Below, piece after piece: positions 16,921-28,912 of a stretch of 64,000 nucleotides of DNA (the stretch's first letter is position 1; each line of letters starts with the position of its first letter). A program made the translations under genes and the position numbers. The DNA comes from Streptomyces olivaceus (GTDB taxonomy: Bacteria; Actinomycetota; Actinomycetes; Streptomycetales; Streptomycetaceae): the NCBI RefSeq assembly GCF_000721235.1, contig NZ_JOFH01000006.1:242790-306789 (forward strand). Reading direction: 5' to 3'. Under the pieces are notes generated by a model. That model was not told the origin of the DNA. It did not search any database and saw nothing but the letters and a program-made list of their open reading frames with translations.

Positions 16921-17343
16921 ATGTACGAACCGATCCGCACCAAGTCGGTCCACAGCACCACGGCGGCCGGCAGTACCGACTTCCCCCACCGGTCCCGGGA
17001 GGAGGAGCTGGACATCCAGCTCGCCGGCCATCTCGCGGCCCTGCTCGCCCTCACGGACGAGCTGCGCGCGCTGGAGCCCACCACCGACCTGGACACCGCC
17101 GCCGAACGGCTCGCCGCGCAGGTGGCCCGGTTGCGGGGAGGCCGGGCGCCGGTCCGTCTGACGGTGGCCGCCGCCCACCCCGAGCCGCGTCCGGCGGCCC
17201 TGCACCGCAAGGCGCACACCCTGGCGGGCCGCGCCCTGGTCGTGGCCGCCTCCCGCGCCGACACGGCGGCCGCCATCCTGGCCGCCGAGCGCATGGACGC
17301 CCATTCCGCGGCCCTGGAGCCGCGCGAACTCGCGTCCCGCTGA
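16921..17343 (+). CDS. Small helical protein of unknown function
   Basis: 140 residues, not recognised. After a polar N terminus it is nearly all predicted helix, Ala/Leu/Arg-rich (ELDIQLAGHLAALLALTDELRAL, AERLAAQVARLRGG, KAHTLAGRALVVAASRADTAAAILAAERMDAH), with no Cys, no membrane segment and no signal peptide. The strong ribosome site and promoter-like sequence ahead of the ATG, and typical Streptomyces codon use, support a real gene. It lies alone between an aminotransferase and the convergent PEPCK gene. Confidence 0.75.
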   Translation: MYEPIRTKSVHSTTAAGSTDFPHRSREEELDIQLAGHLAALLALTDELRALEPTTDLDTAAERLAAQVARLRGGRAPVRLTVAAAHPEPRPAALHRKAHTLAGRALVVAASRADTAAAILAAERMDAHSAALEPRELASR

Positions 17344-17435
17344 GCCCTCGGGCTCTCCCCCACGGCCCCGGTCCGCGCGCACCCGCAGCGACGCGCGGAC
17401 CGGGCGCCACAGCCACGCCGTCCGGACATGCCGAA

Positions 17436-17476
17436 GGGCCGGGTCCGTCGCACGCCGTTGTGCGGGGACCCGGCCC
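17436..17476. terminator. Bidirectional terminator hairpin
   Basis: Perfect 11-base arms GGGCCGGGTCC/GGACCCGGCCC, with an inner CGCAC/GTGCG pairing, in the 269-base gap between the small helical gene (rightward) and pckA (leftward). It can serve both. Confidence 0.8.
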
Positions 17477-17612
17477 GAGCGGGGCCCGCCCGCGCTCCGG
17501 GTGAGGAGAGCTACTGGAGCGCGGGGCAGGCCCCCCGTGACCGGCCTTCGTGACGACTTCGCGGGTCAGGGCTAGCCGGACCGGCCACGGAGCTGGAATG
17601 TGGCGACAGGAC

Positions 17613-19454
17613 CTAGCCCAGGCGCCGCACCAGGGCCCGGTACTGGTCCCACAGCTCGGTGGGCGTGTGGTCGCCGAAGGTGTTCAGGTGCTCGGGGACG
17701 AGCGCCGCCTCCTCGCGCCACACGTCCTTGTCGACGCTGAGCAGGAACTCCAGGTCGGCGTCGGCGAGGTCGAGGCCGTCGGTGTCCAGGGACTCCTTGG
17801 TCGGCAGCACGCCGATCGGGGTCTCGACGCCGTCCGCGGTGCCCTCCAGGCGCTCCACGATCCACTTCAGGACGCGGCCGTTCTCTCCGAAGCCGGGCCA
17901 GACGAACCGGCCCGCGTCGTCCTTGCGGAACCAGTTGACGTAGTAGATCTTCGGCAGCTTGGCCTGGTCCCCCCTCTGCGAGGCGGACTTGCCCACGTCG
18001 ACCCAGTGCCCCATGTAGTCGCCCATGTTGTAGCCGCAGAACGGCAGCATGGCGAAGGGGTCGCGGCGCAGCTCGCCGACCTTGCCCTCGGCGGCGGCGG
18101 TCTTCTCGGAGGCCACGTTGGCGCCCAGGAAGACGCCGTGGTCCCAGTCGAAGGACTCGGTGACCAGCGGTACGGCGGTGGCGCGGCGCCCGCCGAAGAG
18201 GATCGCCGAGATCGGCACGCCCCTCGGGTCCTCCCACTCCGGCGCGATGATCGGGCACTGCGCGGCGGGCGTGGTGAAGCGGGCGTTGGGGTGCGCGGCG
18301 GGCGTGCCGGACTCGGGCGTCCAGTCGTTGCCCTTCCAGTCCGTCAGGTGGGCCGGCGTCTCCTCGGTCATCCCCTCCCACCACACGTCGCCGTCGTCGG
18401 TGAGGGCGACGTTGGTGAAGACGGAGTTGCCCCACAGGGTCTTCATCGCGTTGGCGTTGGTGTGCTCACCGGTGCCGGGCGCGACGCCGAAGAAGCCGGC
18501 CTCGGGGTTGATGGCGTACAGGCGGCCGTCCTCGCCGAAGCGCATCCAGGCGATGTCGTCGCCGATGGTCTCCACGGTCCAGCCGGAGATCGTGGGCTCC
18601 AGCATGGCGAGGTTGGTCTTGCCGCAGGCCGAGGGGAAGGCCGCGGCGACGTACTTGGCCTCACCCCGCGGCGGGGTCAGCTTGAGCACCAGCATGTGCT
18701 CGGCCAGCCAGCCCTCGTCGCGGGCCATGACGGAGGCGATGCGCAGGGCGTAGCACTTCTTGCCGAGCAGGGCGTTGCCGCCGTAGCCGGAGCCGTAGGA
18801 CCAGATCTCGCGGTCCTCGGGGAAGTGCGAGATGTACTTGGTGCCGCTGCACGGCCAGGGGACGTCCGCCTGGCCGGGCTCCAGCGGGGCGCCGACGGAG
18901 TGCACGGCCTTGACGAAGAAGCCGTCCTCGCCCAGCTCGTCCAGGACCGGCCGCCCCATGCGGGTCATGGTGCGCATGGAGGCGGCGACGTACGCGGAGT
19001 CGGTGATCTCGACGCCGAGCGCGGAGAGCGGGGAGCCGAGGGGGCCCATGCAGAAGGGCACGACGTACATGGTCCGGCCGCGCATCGCACCGCGGAACAG
19101 ACCGCCCTCGCCCTTCTCGCCGGTGAAGATCTCCCGCATCTCGGCGGGGTCCTTCCAGTGGTTGGTCGGGCCCGCGTCCTCCTCCTTGGCGGAGCAGATG
19201 AAGGTCCGGTCCTCGACGCGGGCGACGTCGGAGGGGTCGGAGGCCGCGTAGTAGGAGTTGGGGCGCTTGATCGGGTCGAGTTTGCGGAAGGTGCCCTGCT
19301 CGACGAGCTCCCCGCACAGGCGCTCGTACTCGGCCTCGGACCCGTCGCACCAGACCACTGCGTCCGGCTGGGTCAGTTCGGCGATCTCGTTCACCCACGA
19401 GATCAGTTCCTGATGGGTGGTGGGGACGGGGGGAGCCGCGATGTCGCGCGCCAC
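17613..19454 (-). CDS. pckA: Phosphoenolpyruvate carboxykinase (GTP)
   Basis: 613-residue GTP-dependent PEPCK: oxaloacetate + GTP to phosphoenolpyruvate + CO2 + GDP, the gluconeogenic exit from the TCA cycle in the cytoplasm. The kinase P-loop with its reactive Cys is seen as [12 protein letters not shown]; the metal Asp region is [23 protein letters not shown] and [19 protein letters not shown] are guanine-nucleotide and active-site regions. The GTG at 19454 ([17 protein letters not shown]) has TAGGAG 6 bases upstream and gives the usual family length; an ATG-rich extension to 19541 is unlikely. Very secure. Confidence 0.97.
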   Translation of the reverse strand: MARDIAAPPVPTTHQELISWVNEIAELTQPDAVVWCDGSEAEYERLCGELVEQGTFRKLDPIKRPNSYYAASDPSDVARVEDRTFICSAKEEDAGPTNHWKDPAEMREIFTGEKGEGGLFRGAMRGRTMYVVPFCMGPLGSPLSALGVEITDSAYVAASMRTMTRMGRPVLDELGEDGFFVKAVHSVGAPLEPGQADVPWPCSGTKYISHFPEDREIWSYGSGYGGNALLGKKCYALRIASVMARDEGWLAEHMLVLKLTPPRGEAKYVAAAFPSACGKTNLAMLEPTISGWTVETIGDDIAWMRFGEDGRLYAINPEAGFFGVAPGTGEHTNANAMKTLWGNSVFTNVALTDDGDVWWEGMTEETPAHLTDWKGNDWTPESGTPAAHPNARFTTPAAQCPIIAPEWEDPRGVPISAILFGGRRATAVPLVTESFDWDHGVFLGANVASEKTAAAEGKVGELRRDPFAMLPFCGYNMGDYMGHWVDVGKSASQRGDQAKLPKIYYVNWFRKDDAGRFVWPGFGENGRVLKWIVERLEGTADGVETPIGVLPTKESLDTDGLDLADADLEFLLSVDKDVWREEAALVPEHLNTFGDHTPTELWDQYRALVRRLG

Positions 19455-19765
19455 GATTGCTCCTAAATGAGGGGTTTTTTGTTGAGAGGCCCCGTGGGGG
19501 CTGCGACCCGGATGCGTGACGTTTGGCTCGTGGGTGCTCATCCGGTGCCGACCGCACTCATTTGATCATCCGCCGCGAGCGCCCATCTGTCCAGAGGGCG
19601 TCACACTTGAGCGGAGTGAGCATCACCACGTGCCTCCGCCGGGACGGGCGCACTGCCGCTGAGGGGGTGCCGGGGGCCGGCCCGCCCATGAGACGATGGC
19701 CACTCGCCGTAGGTCATACGTTCGTACTGATGCGTAACTTACGGAACCGTAGGTACGATGCCCGC
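19455..19765. other. Divergent intergenic region, pckA / hlyIII
   Basis: About 310 bases without a gene between divergent starts. Near pckA there is an A/T-rich run (aaatgaggggttttttgttg, 19475-19494) and the pckA ribosome site. At the other end TACGAT (19754-19759) lies 6 bases before the HlyIII ATG. I see no convincing -35 boxes and no long dyad. Confidence 0.5.
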
Positions 19766-20470
19766 ATGACTGCGTCCGTCCCCGACGCGCCCAGGGAGAA
19801 GCCGGCCGCCGGCCGGGGTCCTACGGCGCTCTCGCTCCCGCATCCGGTGAAGCCGAAGCTGCGCGGCTGGCTGCACCTCGGCATGTTCCCGGCCGTCCTC
19901 GTCGCGGGACTCGTGCTCACCGCCCTGGCCCAGTCGACCGAGGCCCGCATCGCCTGCGGGGTCTACGTACTGACCGCCTGCCTGCTGTTCGGCGTCAGCG
20001 CGCTCTACCACCGGGGCGACTGGAGCCCACGGATGGACGGCGTCCTGCGCCGCCTGGACCACGCCAACATCTTTTTGATCATCGCGGGCACCTACACCCC
20101 GCTCACGATGCTGCTGCTGCCGGGCGCCAAGGGCCAGTGGCTGCTCTGGGGAATCTGGGCGGCGGCGGCCGCGGGCATCGTCTTCCGCGTCTTCTGGGTC
20201 GGCGCCCCGCGCTGGCTCTACACGCCCTGCTACCTGGCCATGGGCTGGGCGGCCGTCTTCTACCTGCCCGAGTTCATGCGGGCCGGCGGCATCGCCGTCC
20301 TCGTCCTGGTGATCGTCGGCGGGCTGCTCTACAGCGCGGGCGGCGTGATCTACGGGCTCAAGCGCCCCAACCCGTCACCGCGCTGGTTCGGCTTCCACGA
20401 GGTCTTCCACTCCTTCACCCTGGCCGCCTTCATCGCGCACTACGTGGGGATCTCGCTGATCGCCTACTAG
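19766..20470 (+). CDS. HlyIII / PAQR-family membrane protein
   Basis: 234 residues with seven hydrophobic segments after a basic N terminus. The HlyIII/PAQR metal-site motifs are present: SALYHRGDW, RRLDHANIFLIIAGTYTP, and GFHEVFHSFTL near the end. Bacterial members are named haemolysin III, but physiological roles appear to lie in membrane lipid homeostasis or as putative hydrolases. The ATG at 19766 has TACGAT 6 bases ahead and no ribosome site, so it looks leaderless. Family is secure; function is uncertain. Confidence 0.92.
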   Translation: MTASVPDAPREKPAAGRGPTALSLPHPVKPKLRGWLHLGMFPAVLVAGLVLTALAQSTEARIACGVYVLTACLLFGVSALYHRGDWSPRMDGVLRRLDHANIFLIIAGTYTPLTMLLLPGAKGQWLLWGIWAAAAAGIVFRVFWVGAPRWLYTPCYLAMGWAAVFYLPEFMRAGGIAVLVLVIVGGLLYSAGGVIYGLKRPNPSPRWFGFHEVFHSFTLAAFIAHYVGISLIAY

Positions 20471-20565
20471 GGCCTGTCCGGCCCTTCCCGTCGTCGGTGC
20501 GCACAGGGCCCCCGGCCCCGGAAAAGGCCGCTGTCCGGGCCCGGCGACCGTGGCATCCTGACCGG

Positions 20566-21297
20566 GTGAACGGTCCCGAGATCCGCGTCGAGTTCGCCCC
20601 CGAGCTGCACCTGTTCGTGCCCCGCGCCCGTCCCACCGGCACCGCCCGCGCCACCGCCGACGGCGTCTCCACCCTCGGCCACGTCGTGGAGTCCCTCGGC
20701 GTCCCGCTGACCGAGGTCGGCACGCTCCTCGTCGACGGCCGCGAGGTACCGCACGGCCATGTCCCGGCGGGCGGCGAGTCGGTGCGCGTGCAGCCCGTGA
20801 CCCACCCCCAGGAGGTCCCGGGCGCGCCCCTGCGCTTCCTGCTCGACGTCCACCTCGGCACCCTCGCCCGCCGGCTGCGGCTGCTCGGCGTGGACACCGC
20901 GTACGAGTCGGCGGACCTCGGGGACCCGGCGCTCGCCGCGCTGTCGGCCGCCGAAAAACGCGTCCTGCTCAGCCGCGACCGCGGTCTGCTGCGCCGCCGC
21001 GAGCCGTGGGCCGGCGCCTTCGTCTACAGCACCCGCCCCGACGACCAGCTCAGTGAGGTCCTGGCCCGGTTCCAGCCCGCCCTGCGCCCGTGGACGCGGT
21101 GCACCGCCTGCAACGGCCTGCTGGGGCCCGCCACCAAGGACGAGGTGGCCGACCAGCTCAAGGGCGGCACCGAGCGGTCGTACGACGTCTTCGCGAAGTG
21201 CGGCACGTGCGGACGCGCGTACTGGAAGGGCGCGCACCACGAGCAGCTGGAGGCCATCGTGGAGCGCGCCCTCGCGGAGTCCGGCGGGGAATCCTGA
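20566..21297 (+). CDS. Mut7-C RNase-domain protein with ubiquitin-like N terminus
   Basis: 243 residues. Residues about 1-85 resemble the Mut7-C ubiquitin-like (MoaD/ThiS-type) domain (TLGHVVESLGVPLTEVGTLLVDGREV). The rest is the Mut7-C domain, a PIN-like nuclease fold: LRFLLDVHLGTLARRLRLLGVDTAY with the first acidic residue, RVLLSRDRGLLRR, then a zinc ribbon (CTACNGLL and CGTCGRAYWKGAHH). It probably acts on RNA. The GTG at 20566 follows CATCCT by 8 bases and lacks a Shine-Dalgarno. Confidence 0.88.
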   Translation: MNGPEIRVEFAPELHLFVPRARPTGTARATADGVSTLGHVVESLGVPLTEVGTLLVDGREVPHGHVPAGGESVRVQPVTHPQEVPGAPLRFLLDVHLGTLARRLRLLGVDTAYESADLGDPALAALSAAEKRVLLSRDRGLLRRREPWAGAFVYSTRPDDQLSEVLARFQPALRPWTRCTACNGLLGPATKDEVADQLKGGTERSYDVFAKCGTCGRAYWKGAHHEQLEAIVERALAESGGES

Positions 21298-21313
21298 CGC
21301 CGTCCGTACGGCG
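21298..21313. terminator. Small hairpin between convergent genes
   Basis: CGCCGT-CCGT-ACGGCG, starting right after the Mut7-C stop and 10 bases before the end of the convergent DUF255 gene. It is short, so termination strength is uncertain. Confidence 0.5.
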
Positions 21314-21322
21314 CCCGCGGTG

Positions 21323-23350
<2,028 letters not shown>

Positions 23351-23663
23351 GCGCCCCAGCCTCTCACAGCACCCCGCGCAACCGGCGAAACCCTCACGAG
23401 CCCGCCTCACCGGGCCGTATCGCACGCGTGGGAGTTCAAGGCGGAGGACCGTGGGGCTCGGCGTCGGGTGGGGCGGTGGGCGGGTTTTGGTTCGGCCCGG
23501 TCGTGCAGCACCCTCCCCAGGGTCTCCTCCGCGCAGGACACTTGACCCACGCATAACCGGGGAAGGACCCGGGGACGGGTCGGGAGGCCTCTGGGTCGTC
23601 CGGGGCCACCGGGGGCAGCAGGGGTACCCGGCAGGACACCGATGCCGCCGGAGGGGGCGCGAC
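23351..23663. other. Divergent intergenic region, DUF255 / STAND ATPase
   Basis: About 313 bases between divergent starts. It is GC-rich with several C/G-runs and a partly self-complementary stretch (CCGGGG and CCCGGGG around 23558-23578). The right end holds GGAGGG, 8 bases before the ATG at 23664. I see no clear -10/-35 pair. Confidence 0.4.
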
Positions 23664-26600
23664 ATGCGGGACAGTCATCGGGCGGAGGCCGAGGGGCTGC
23701 TCAGGCGGGCCGTGGAGGAGGAGGTACGGCGCTCGGGCGGACGCACGGACGGGAACGTACTGCTCTCCCGGGCCCGGACGGGCCTGGACGCCCTGGCCGG
23801 GACGGCCGGCGAGGAGTACGACGCCTACACCCACGCCCTCGACGAGGCCGCCGCCGGCCAGCTCACCTTCCGCCAGCGCTACGCCCGTGAGGGCGCCGGC
23901 ACGCCCCTGCTGGTGGCCGCCGTGGCGGCGGTCGCCGCGGTGGTGGCCGACGTGGCGCTCGGCACCGGCACCGGCACGGCCGTCGGCGCGGGCGTGGCGG
24001 TCGGGGTCGTCGGCGCGGCGGCGACGGTGGTGAAGGTCGTCGGGGCGCATGTGCCGGCCGCCCACCACCGGGCCGGGGCCGTCAGCCAGCCCGGCGGGCC
24101 CGAGCAGCTGCGGCTGCAGTGGCTCACCGCGCTGGAGGTGCGCGGCATCCGCCCCTTCCTGGACCAGCAGCGGATGCTCGCCGCGTCCACCGGGCCCACC
24201 AGGACGGGACCGAAGCTGCGGGGCGCCGACAAGAGCGCGGCGGCCCGTGGGCGCAGTGCGCTGGAGCAGTCGTTCGCGCAACTGCCCGAGGCGGACGCCG
24301 CCTTCGCGGGGCGGCGGCAGGAGATGGCGCAGCTGCGGCAGTGGGTGCAGGCGGCCCGCGCGAGCACGGAGACCAAGCCGACGGTGGTGGTGCTGCACGG
24401 GGCGCCCGGCAGCGGCCGTACGACGCTGGCGGTGCGCGCGGTCCACGAACTGCGCGACTACTTCCGCGGGGCGTGCCTGGTCGATCTGCGCGCAGACGGC
24501 TCCGAGGCGGGCGGCGCCGGGGAGGGCGGCGGGTCGCAGCTGAGCACCCGGGACGCGCTGCTGCACCTGCTGAACCGGCTCGGGGCGCCGCGCGAGCAAC
24601 TGCTGTTCCGTGAGCGCTCCTCCGCCGACCAGCAGGTCAAGCGGCTCAGCGAGCTGTACCACCAGCATCTGACGGGCGTCCCGGTCACCGTCGTCCTGGA
24701 CGACGCCGCGGACGCCGAGCAGGTGCGCACGCTGGTGCCGGAGCGGTCGGACAGCCTGGTGCTGGTCACCGCGCGCGAGCCGCTGCGGCTCCCCGCCGAC
24801 CTGCCCGCCCGGGTGTACGACCTGCCCGTCGACGCGCTGGACGCGGCGGGCGCGGAGGAGCTGCTCGCGGCCGCCGCCGAGGACAACTCGGGCCCCTACG
24901 ACGCCGAGTCCGGCGACCGGATCCGGGAGCTGTGCGGCGGGCTGCCGCTGGCGCTGCGCATCGCGGGCTCGTCGCTGGGCCCGCGCTCGCCGCGCGCCCT
25001 GGCGACCGACCTGGGGGCGTACGGGCCGGTGGATCCGGCCGAGCGGGCACTGTGGCTGCGCTACACCGACCAGTCGGAACCGGCCCGGCGGCTGCTGCGC
25101 CGGCTGGCGCTGGCGGGGCGCACCTCGCTGGGCGCCGCTGCCGCCGCCGCGCTGCTGGCCACGGACGAGACGGAGGCGACCCGGCAGCTGACGGCGCTGG
25201 CGCGGGCGGGTCTGATCGACCACGTCCGGGGCAGCCGGTACCGCCTGCACGACGTGGTGCGCGCCTTCGCCCGCGCCCGGCTCGCCGACGAGGAGCAGCC
25301 CGCCGACCGGACGGCCGCGCAGGAACGGCTCATCGCGAACTACGCCGAGCTGGCCGACTCCGTGCTGCGCCTGGTCGACGGCAACATGTCGACCCGCTCC
25401 AACCAGTTCGGGCAGTACGGCTTCACGTCCCTGGACGAGGCGCTGCGCTGGCTGGACGACGAGTCGAGCTTCATCACGGCGGCGCTCAGACACGCGGAGG
25501 GCGTCGACCAGGGCACGGTGCTGAACCTGCTGGGCGCGCTGTGCGACTACTGCCTGCTGCGCGGCGACCTGTACCGGCTGGGTGAGATCAACGAGCTGGC
25601 GCAAGCCGTGGACCAGGGGCTGCTGGTGCGCTCGGTGCAGTGGCGGACCGGCATCGCGGCCCGGCAGCTCGGCGAGCTGGACAAGGCGCGGACGACGCTC
25701 ACCTCCGTGGTCGACCTGTACCGCGACGCCCACCACGACGCCGGTGCGGCCCGCGCCCTGTGCTCGCTGGGGATCACGCTGCACCACCAGGGCAATCTGA
25801 CCGAGGCGGCGGCCAGGCTCCAGGAGGCCCTCGACCTCCAGGCCTCGCCGGAACTGGCCACGGACCGGGCGTGGACGCTGCACGCGCTGGCGGCGGTGCA
25901 GCGCGACCGGTCCAGGCTGGCCGAGGCCCTCGACCTGCTCACCGAGTCACTGGTGCTGCACCGGGCGGGCGAGTCGGTGCACGGCCAGGCGTGGGCCCAC
26001 TTCCAGCTCGGCCAGCTGCACCTGCGCATGGGCGACGTCCCCGGCGCGGAGGCGGACCTGCGGGCGGCCCTGGAGCTGTACGGCCGCACCCAGGACGCCC
26101 GCGGCGAGGCCTGGGCGCTGACGCAGCTGGCGCGGGCCCGCCTGGTGGACGGCGACGCCTCGGTGGCGGTGGACGAACTGCGGCGGGCGACGGCCCGGCA
26201 CCGCGAGAACGAGGACGCGCGCGGCGAGGCGTGGACCGTCTACTACCTCGGCCAGGCACTGGAGGAGGCCGGCGACCTGGACCGGTCCGTCCGGGAACTG
26301 GAACGCTCCCGCACGATGTTCTCCCGGATGCGGGACGTGTACGGCCTGGCCTGCGCCCGGCACCACTCGGCGCGGGTCACCCGCGACCAGCGCGCCGCCC
26401 AGACCGGTTCGCTGCGCAACTCGGGCTTCGCCCGCCAGCTCCTGGTCGACGCGCGCGCCGACTTCCAGCGCATCGGTGTCGGACACGGCGAGGGGTGGAC
26501 CTGCCTGGAGCTGGCGGTCGTGGACGCGGGCAACGCCCGTACGCCGCAGGCCCTGGCCCTGTGCGACGAGGCCGCCGTGCTCTTCGCCGGGTACGGCGAC

Positions 26601-26882
26601 CGGCGGGGCGAGGACTGGGCCCGCTTCCTGCGCTGCACGCTGCTGCCCTACGCCGCCCCCGGCGGTGTGGAGATCGGTACGGCGGTGGCACAGGAGGAGC
26701 TGACCCAGCTCTCCCGCGCCCGCCACGCCGCCCGCGACCCCAAGCTGGACGACTACGTGAACGCGTACCAGCTGCTCCTGGAACGCGGCATACAACTGGA
26801 GGCAGGCTGGCAGGCCTGGCGCCTGGGCATGGTCCCGAACCGCCAGGCAAGGGAGGTCATGGGCGTCCCGGTACCGGCGTAG
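23664..26882 (+). CDS. Membrane-anchored STAND/NB-ARC ATPase with TPR array
   Basis: 1072 residues. After a helical N terminus (1-75), two Ala/Val/Gly-rich membrane segments lie near 80-135. [14 protein letters not shown] leads into an NB-ARC-like NTPase: P-loop [11 protein letters not shown] with Arg252 where Lys is usual, Walker B VTVVLDDA, and [15 protein letters not shown] winged-helix segment ends with [13 protein letters not shown]. From about 600 onward come tetratricopeptide repeats ([44 protein letters not shown] and others). The architecture resembles the AfsR-type STAND regulators, but there is no SARP DNA-binding domain. It may be a signalling switch at the membrane. Input and output are unknown. 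Confidence 0.85.
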   Translation: MRDSHRAEAEGLLRRAVEEEVRRSGGRTDGNVLLSRARTGLDALAGTAGEEYDAYTHALDEAAAGQLTFRQRYAREGAGTPLLVAAVAAVAAVVADVALGTGTGTAVGAGVAVGVVGAAATVVKVVGAHVPAAHHRAGAVSQPGGPEQLRLQWLTALEVRGIRPFLDQQRMLAASTGPTRTGPKLRGADKSAAARGRSALEQSFAQLPEADAAFAGRRQEMAQLRQWVQAARASTETKPTVVVLHGAPGSGRTTLAVRAVHELRDYFRGACLVDLRADGSEAGGAGEGGGSQLSTRDALLHLLNRLGAPREQLLFRERSSADQQVKRLSELYHQHLTGVPVTVVLDDAADAEQVRTLVPERSDSLVLVTAREPLRLPADLPARVYDLPVDALDAAGAEELLAAAAEDNSGPYDAESGDRIRELCGGLPLALRIAGSSLGPRSPRALATDLGAYGPVDPAERALWLRYTDQSEPARRLLRRLALAGRTSLGAAAAAALLATDETEATRQLTALARAGLIDHVRGSRYRLHDVVRAFARARLADEEQPADRTAAQERLIANYAELADSVLRLVDGNMSTRSNQFGQYGFTSLDEALRWLDDESSFITAALRHAEGVDQGTVLNLLGALCDYCLLRGDLYRLGEINELAQAVDQGLLVRSVQWRTGIAARQLGELDKARTTLTSVVDLYRDAHHDAGAARALCSLGITLHHQGNLTEAAARLQEALDLQASPELATDRAWTLHALAAVQRDRSRLAEALDLLTESLVLHRAGESVHGQAWAHFQLGQLHLRMGDVPGAEADLRAALELYGRTQDARGEAWALTQLARARLVDGDASVAVDELRRATARHRENEDARGEAWTVYYLGQALEEAGDLDRSVRELERSRTMFSRMRDVYGLACARHHSARVTRDQRAAQTGSLRNSGFARQLLVDARADFQRIGVGHGEGWTCLELAVVDAGNARTPQALALCDEAAVLFAGYGDRRGEDWARFLRCTLLPYAAPGGVEIGTAVAQEELTQLSRARHAARDPKLDDYVNAYQLLLERGIQLEAGWQAWRLGMVPNRQAREVMGVPVPA

Positions 26883-26885
26883 CCC

Positions 26886-26974
26886 CCGCCCCGCCGCCGC
26901 TGCGGGCAGTGCGTGCCGCGCCGCTGCGGGCAGTCGTGCCGCTGGGGCGGCACGGGTGGGCGCAGCGGCACCCC
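26886..26974 (+). repeat. Dispersed intergenic repeat, copy 1
   Basis: About 89 bases starting 4 bases after the STAND gene stop. It matches, in inverse orientation, the element at 63676-63758; the shared core around GCTGCGGGCAGTGCGTGCCG is 40 bases identical. It contains two copies of GCTGCGGGCAGT and pairs internally. It looks like a Streptomyces REP-like dispersed element. Confidence 0.85.
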
Positions 26975-27065
26975 GTCAGCGCCGGGCCGCGCGACCCGCC
27001 CCCGGCCCGCACCGACGCCGGGCGCCGGGCGCCGGGCGCCGGGCGCCGAAGAGAACGCCGCTCCA

Positions 27066-27299
27066 CTACCCCCGCTGCGGCTTCGCCGCCTCACCACCAC
27101 CGGCGGAGCCCTCGGCATCCCCGGTCTCCTTGAACTCCACCCTGCCCATGTGCCGGTTCATGGACTTCATCAGCCCCCACACCGCCAGGGCCATCACCGC
27201 GAAGACGATGAACCCGAGGACACCCGGGGTGACCTTGTCCTCGTCGAGCTCGGCGAGAGTGACGAGGTGCGTCATTGCCAGGCTTGCGCTTCCACTCAT
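27066..27299 (-). CDS. Small single-pass membrane protein downstream of mca
   Basis: About 77 residues (or 69 if started at 27275). One hydrophobic helix, GVLGFIVFAVMALAVWGLM, is preceded by an acidic stretch and followed by KSMNRHMGRVEFKETG and a Gly/Glu tail, so the C terminus is probably cytoplasmic. The ATG at 27299 is 1 base past the mca stop (TGACATG), which suggests translational coupling; there is no good ribosome site for either start. Function unknown, but coupling to mca implies a conserved partnership. Confidence 0.7.
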   Translation of the reverse strand: MSGSASLAMTHLVTLAELDEDKVTPGVLGFIVFAVMALAVWGLMKSMNRHMGRVEFKETGDAEGSAGGGEAAKPQRG

Positions 27300-27300
27300 G

Positions 27301-28182
27301 TCAGGCATTGTCCCGGACGCCCGCGAAGAGGTCGTCCTCGGGGAGGGAGGTTTCCACGAGGGACTTCGCGAGCTCGTACTCCTCGGTGGGCCAGACCTCC
27401 TTCTGGAGCTCCAGCGGCACCCGGAACCAGCCCCCGTCGGGGTCGATCTGCGTGGCGTGGGCGATCAGCGCCTTGTCGCGGATCTCGAAGAAGTCCGCGC
27501 ACGGCACGTGCGTGGTGAGCGTGCGCTCCTTGCGCTCGAACTCCGCCCAGCGCTTGAGCCAGTCCGCGTAGGGCGACTCCAGCCCGCGGTCGAGCAGCGC
27601 GTGGTGCAGCGCCTCGGTGCGGGGCCGGTTGAAGCCCTGGTTGTAGTACACCTTCGAGGGCTGGTACGCCGCTCCGTACTCGGCCTCCGGGTACTTCTCG
27701 GTGTCGGCCGCGCCCTCGAAGGCCACCATCGTGATCTTGTGGGTCATGATGTGGTCGGGGTGCGGATACCCGCCGTTCTCGTCGTAGGTGGTGATCACCT
27801 GGGGGCGGAAGGAGCGGATCTTGCGCACCAGCTCGCCGGCCGCCTTGTCGACGTCCTCCAGGGCGAAGCAGCCCTCCGGGAGCGGCGGCAGCGGGTCACC
27901 CTCGGGCAAGCCGGAGTCGACGAAGCCGAGCCACTCCTGCCGCACGCCGAGGATCTCCCGGGCCTCGTCCATCTCCTTCTTGCGCACCTCGTGGATGTGC
28001 TCCTCGATGTACGGGTCGCCCTGGAGCTTCGGGTTGAGGATGGAGCCGCGTTCCCCGCCCGTGCAGGTCACCACCAGCACGTCCACCCCCTCGGACACGT
28101 ACTTCGCCATGGTGGCCGCGCCCTTGCTCGACTCGTCGTCGGGGTGGGCGTGCACGGCCATCAGTCGCAGCTGGTCAGTCAA
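27301..28182 (-). CDS. mca: Mycothiol S-conjugate amidase
   Basis: 293-residue zinc amidase of the GlcNAc-PI deacetylase fold. It cleaves mycothiol S-conjugates into a mercapturic acid and GlcN-inositol, the actinobacterial detoxification route. Metal motif AHPDDE is at residues 11-16 and the second ligand set at HPDHIMTH; the Mca-specific GSILNPKL and YDENGGYPHPDH are present. The start is TTG at 28182 with GAGGAA 7 bases upstream; the nearby ATG is out of frame and hits a stop at once. Secure. Confidence 0.95.
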   Translation of the reverse strand: MTDQLRLMAVHAHPDDESSKGAATMAKYVSEGVDVLVVTCTGGERGSILNPKLQGDPYIEEHIHEVRKKEMDEAREILGVRQEWLGFVDSGLPEGDPLPPLPEGCFALEDVDKAAGELVRKIRSFRPQVITTYDENGGYPHPDHIMTHKITMVAFEGAADTEKYPEAEYGAAYQPSKVYYNQGFNRPRTEALHHALLDRGLESPYADWLKRWAEFERKERTLTTHVPCADFFEIRDKALIAHATQIDPDGGWFRVPLELQKEVWPTEEYELAKSLVETSLPEDDLFAGVRDNA

Positions 28183-28306
28183 GACTCATTCCTCGGTCAG
28201 TCGGCGCCCGTCTGCATCGGCGCAATCGGGGGCTTCTATAGTGACCGAATCGGGAGCGGAATAATTCCGGCACCCGGGAAGCCCGGCTCCTGCCGAGAGG
28301 ACGATC

Positions 28307-28714
28307 ATGAGTACGGCGAGCACGCGAACGCCGCGAGCGCCCGAGGGCCGCTACGGCCGCTCCTCGGACGAGCGGGCCGACCGCACGCTCAAGGTCGCCG
28401 GTGCCGTGCTCGGTGCCGTCCTGCTCGCGGTGATCGGCTGGTTCGGCTACCACTACGTCGGCCAGAACAAGATCAGCGGCGAGCTGATCGGCTTCGAGCT
28501 CGCGGAGGACTCGGTGCAGGTGCACCTGGAGGTCCGCAAGGACGCCGGGGCCACCGGCTACTGCACCGTGCGCTCCCAGGCGGAGGACGGCGACGAGGTG
28601 GGCCGGGCCGACTTCCGCTTCGACGGGGACGCCACCCGCATCGACAAGGTGGTCACCCTGCGCACCAAGGCCGCCGGGACGACGGCCGAGCTGCTCGGCT
28701 GCCACCCGGAGTGA
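28307..28714 (+). CDS. DUF4307 single-pass membrane protein
   Basis: 135 residues, divergent from mca. A polar N terminus with the family phrase GRYGRSSDERADRTLK is followed by one membrane helix (VAGAVLGAVLLAVIGWFGYHYV) and an extracytoplasmic domain with two Cys (GYCTVRS and LLGCHPE) that could pair. DUF4307 proteins are widely conserved in actinobacteria next to mca. The ATG at 28307 has GAGAGGACG upstream. Role unknown. Confidence 0.88.
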   Translation: MSTASTRTPRAPEGRYGRSSDERADRTLKVAGAVLGAVLLAVIGWFGYHYVGQNKISGELIGFELAEDSVQVHLEVRKDAGATGYCTVRSQAEDGDEVGRADFRFDGDATRIDKVVTLRTKAAGTTAELLGCHPE

Positions 28715-28912
28715 CGCAGCTGGTCCAGCTGCTCCAGCAGTGCCCACGAGCGCCAAAACGTGCCGCCTGACCTGCGGTGACATGGATCTGGTGGCTTATG
28801 TCCTCCCCCTTTGGGTACTGAATTGTTAGGCTCGTGGTTTCGCCCTTCCGTGAAGGAACATCCTTCTGGGTAGGGCGTTGATTTGTATTCCCAGTACCAA
28901 CGAGGAGCACCC

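Noticed and set aside
17550..19466. 638-codon + strand frame opposite pckA
   Set aside because: pckA is unmistakable on the other strand; the frame has shadow composition.
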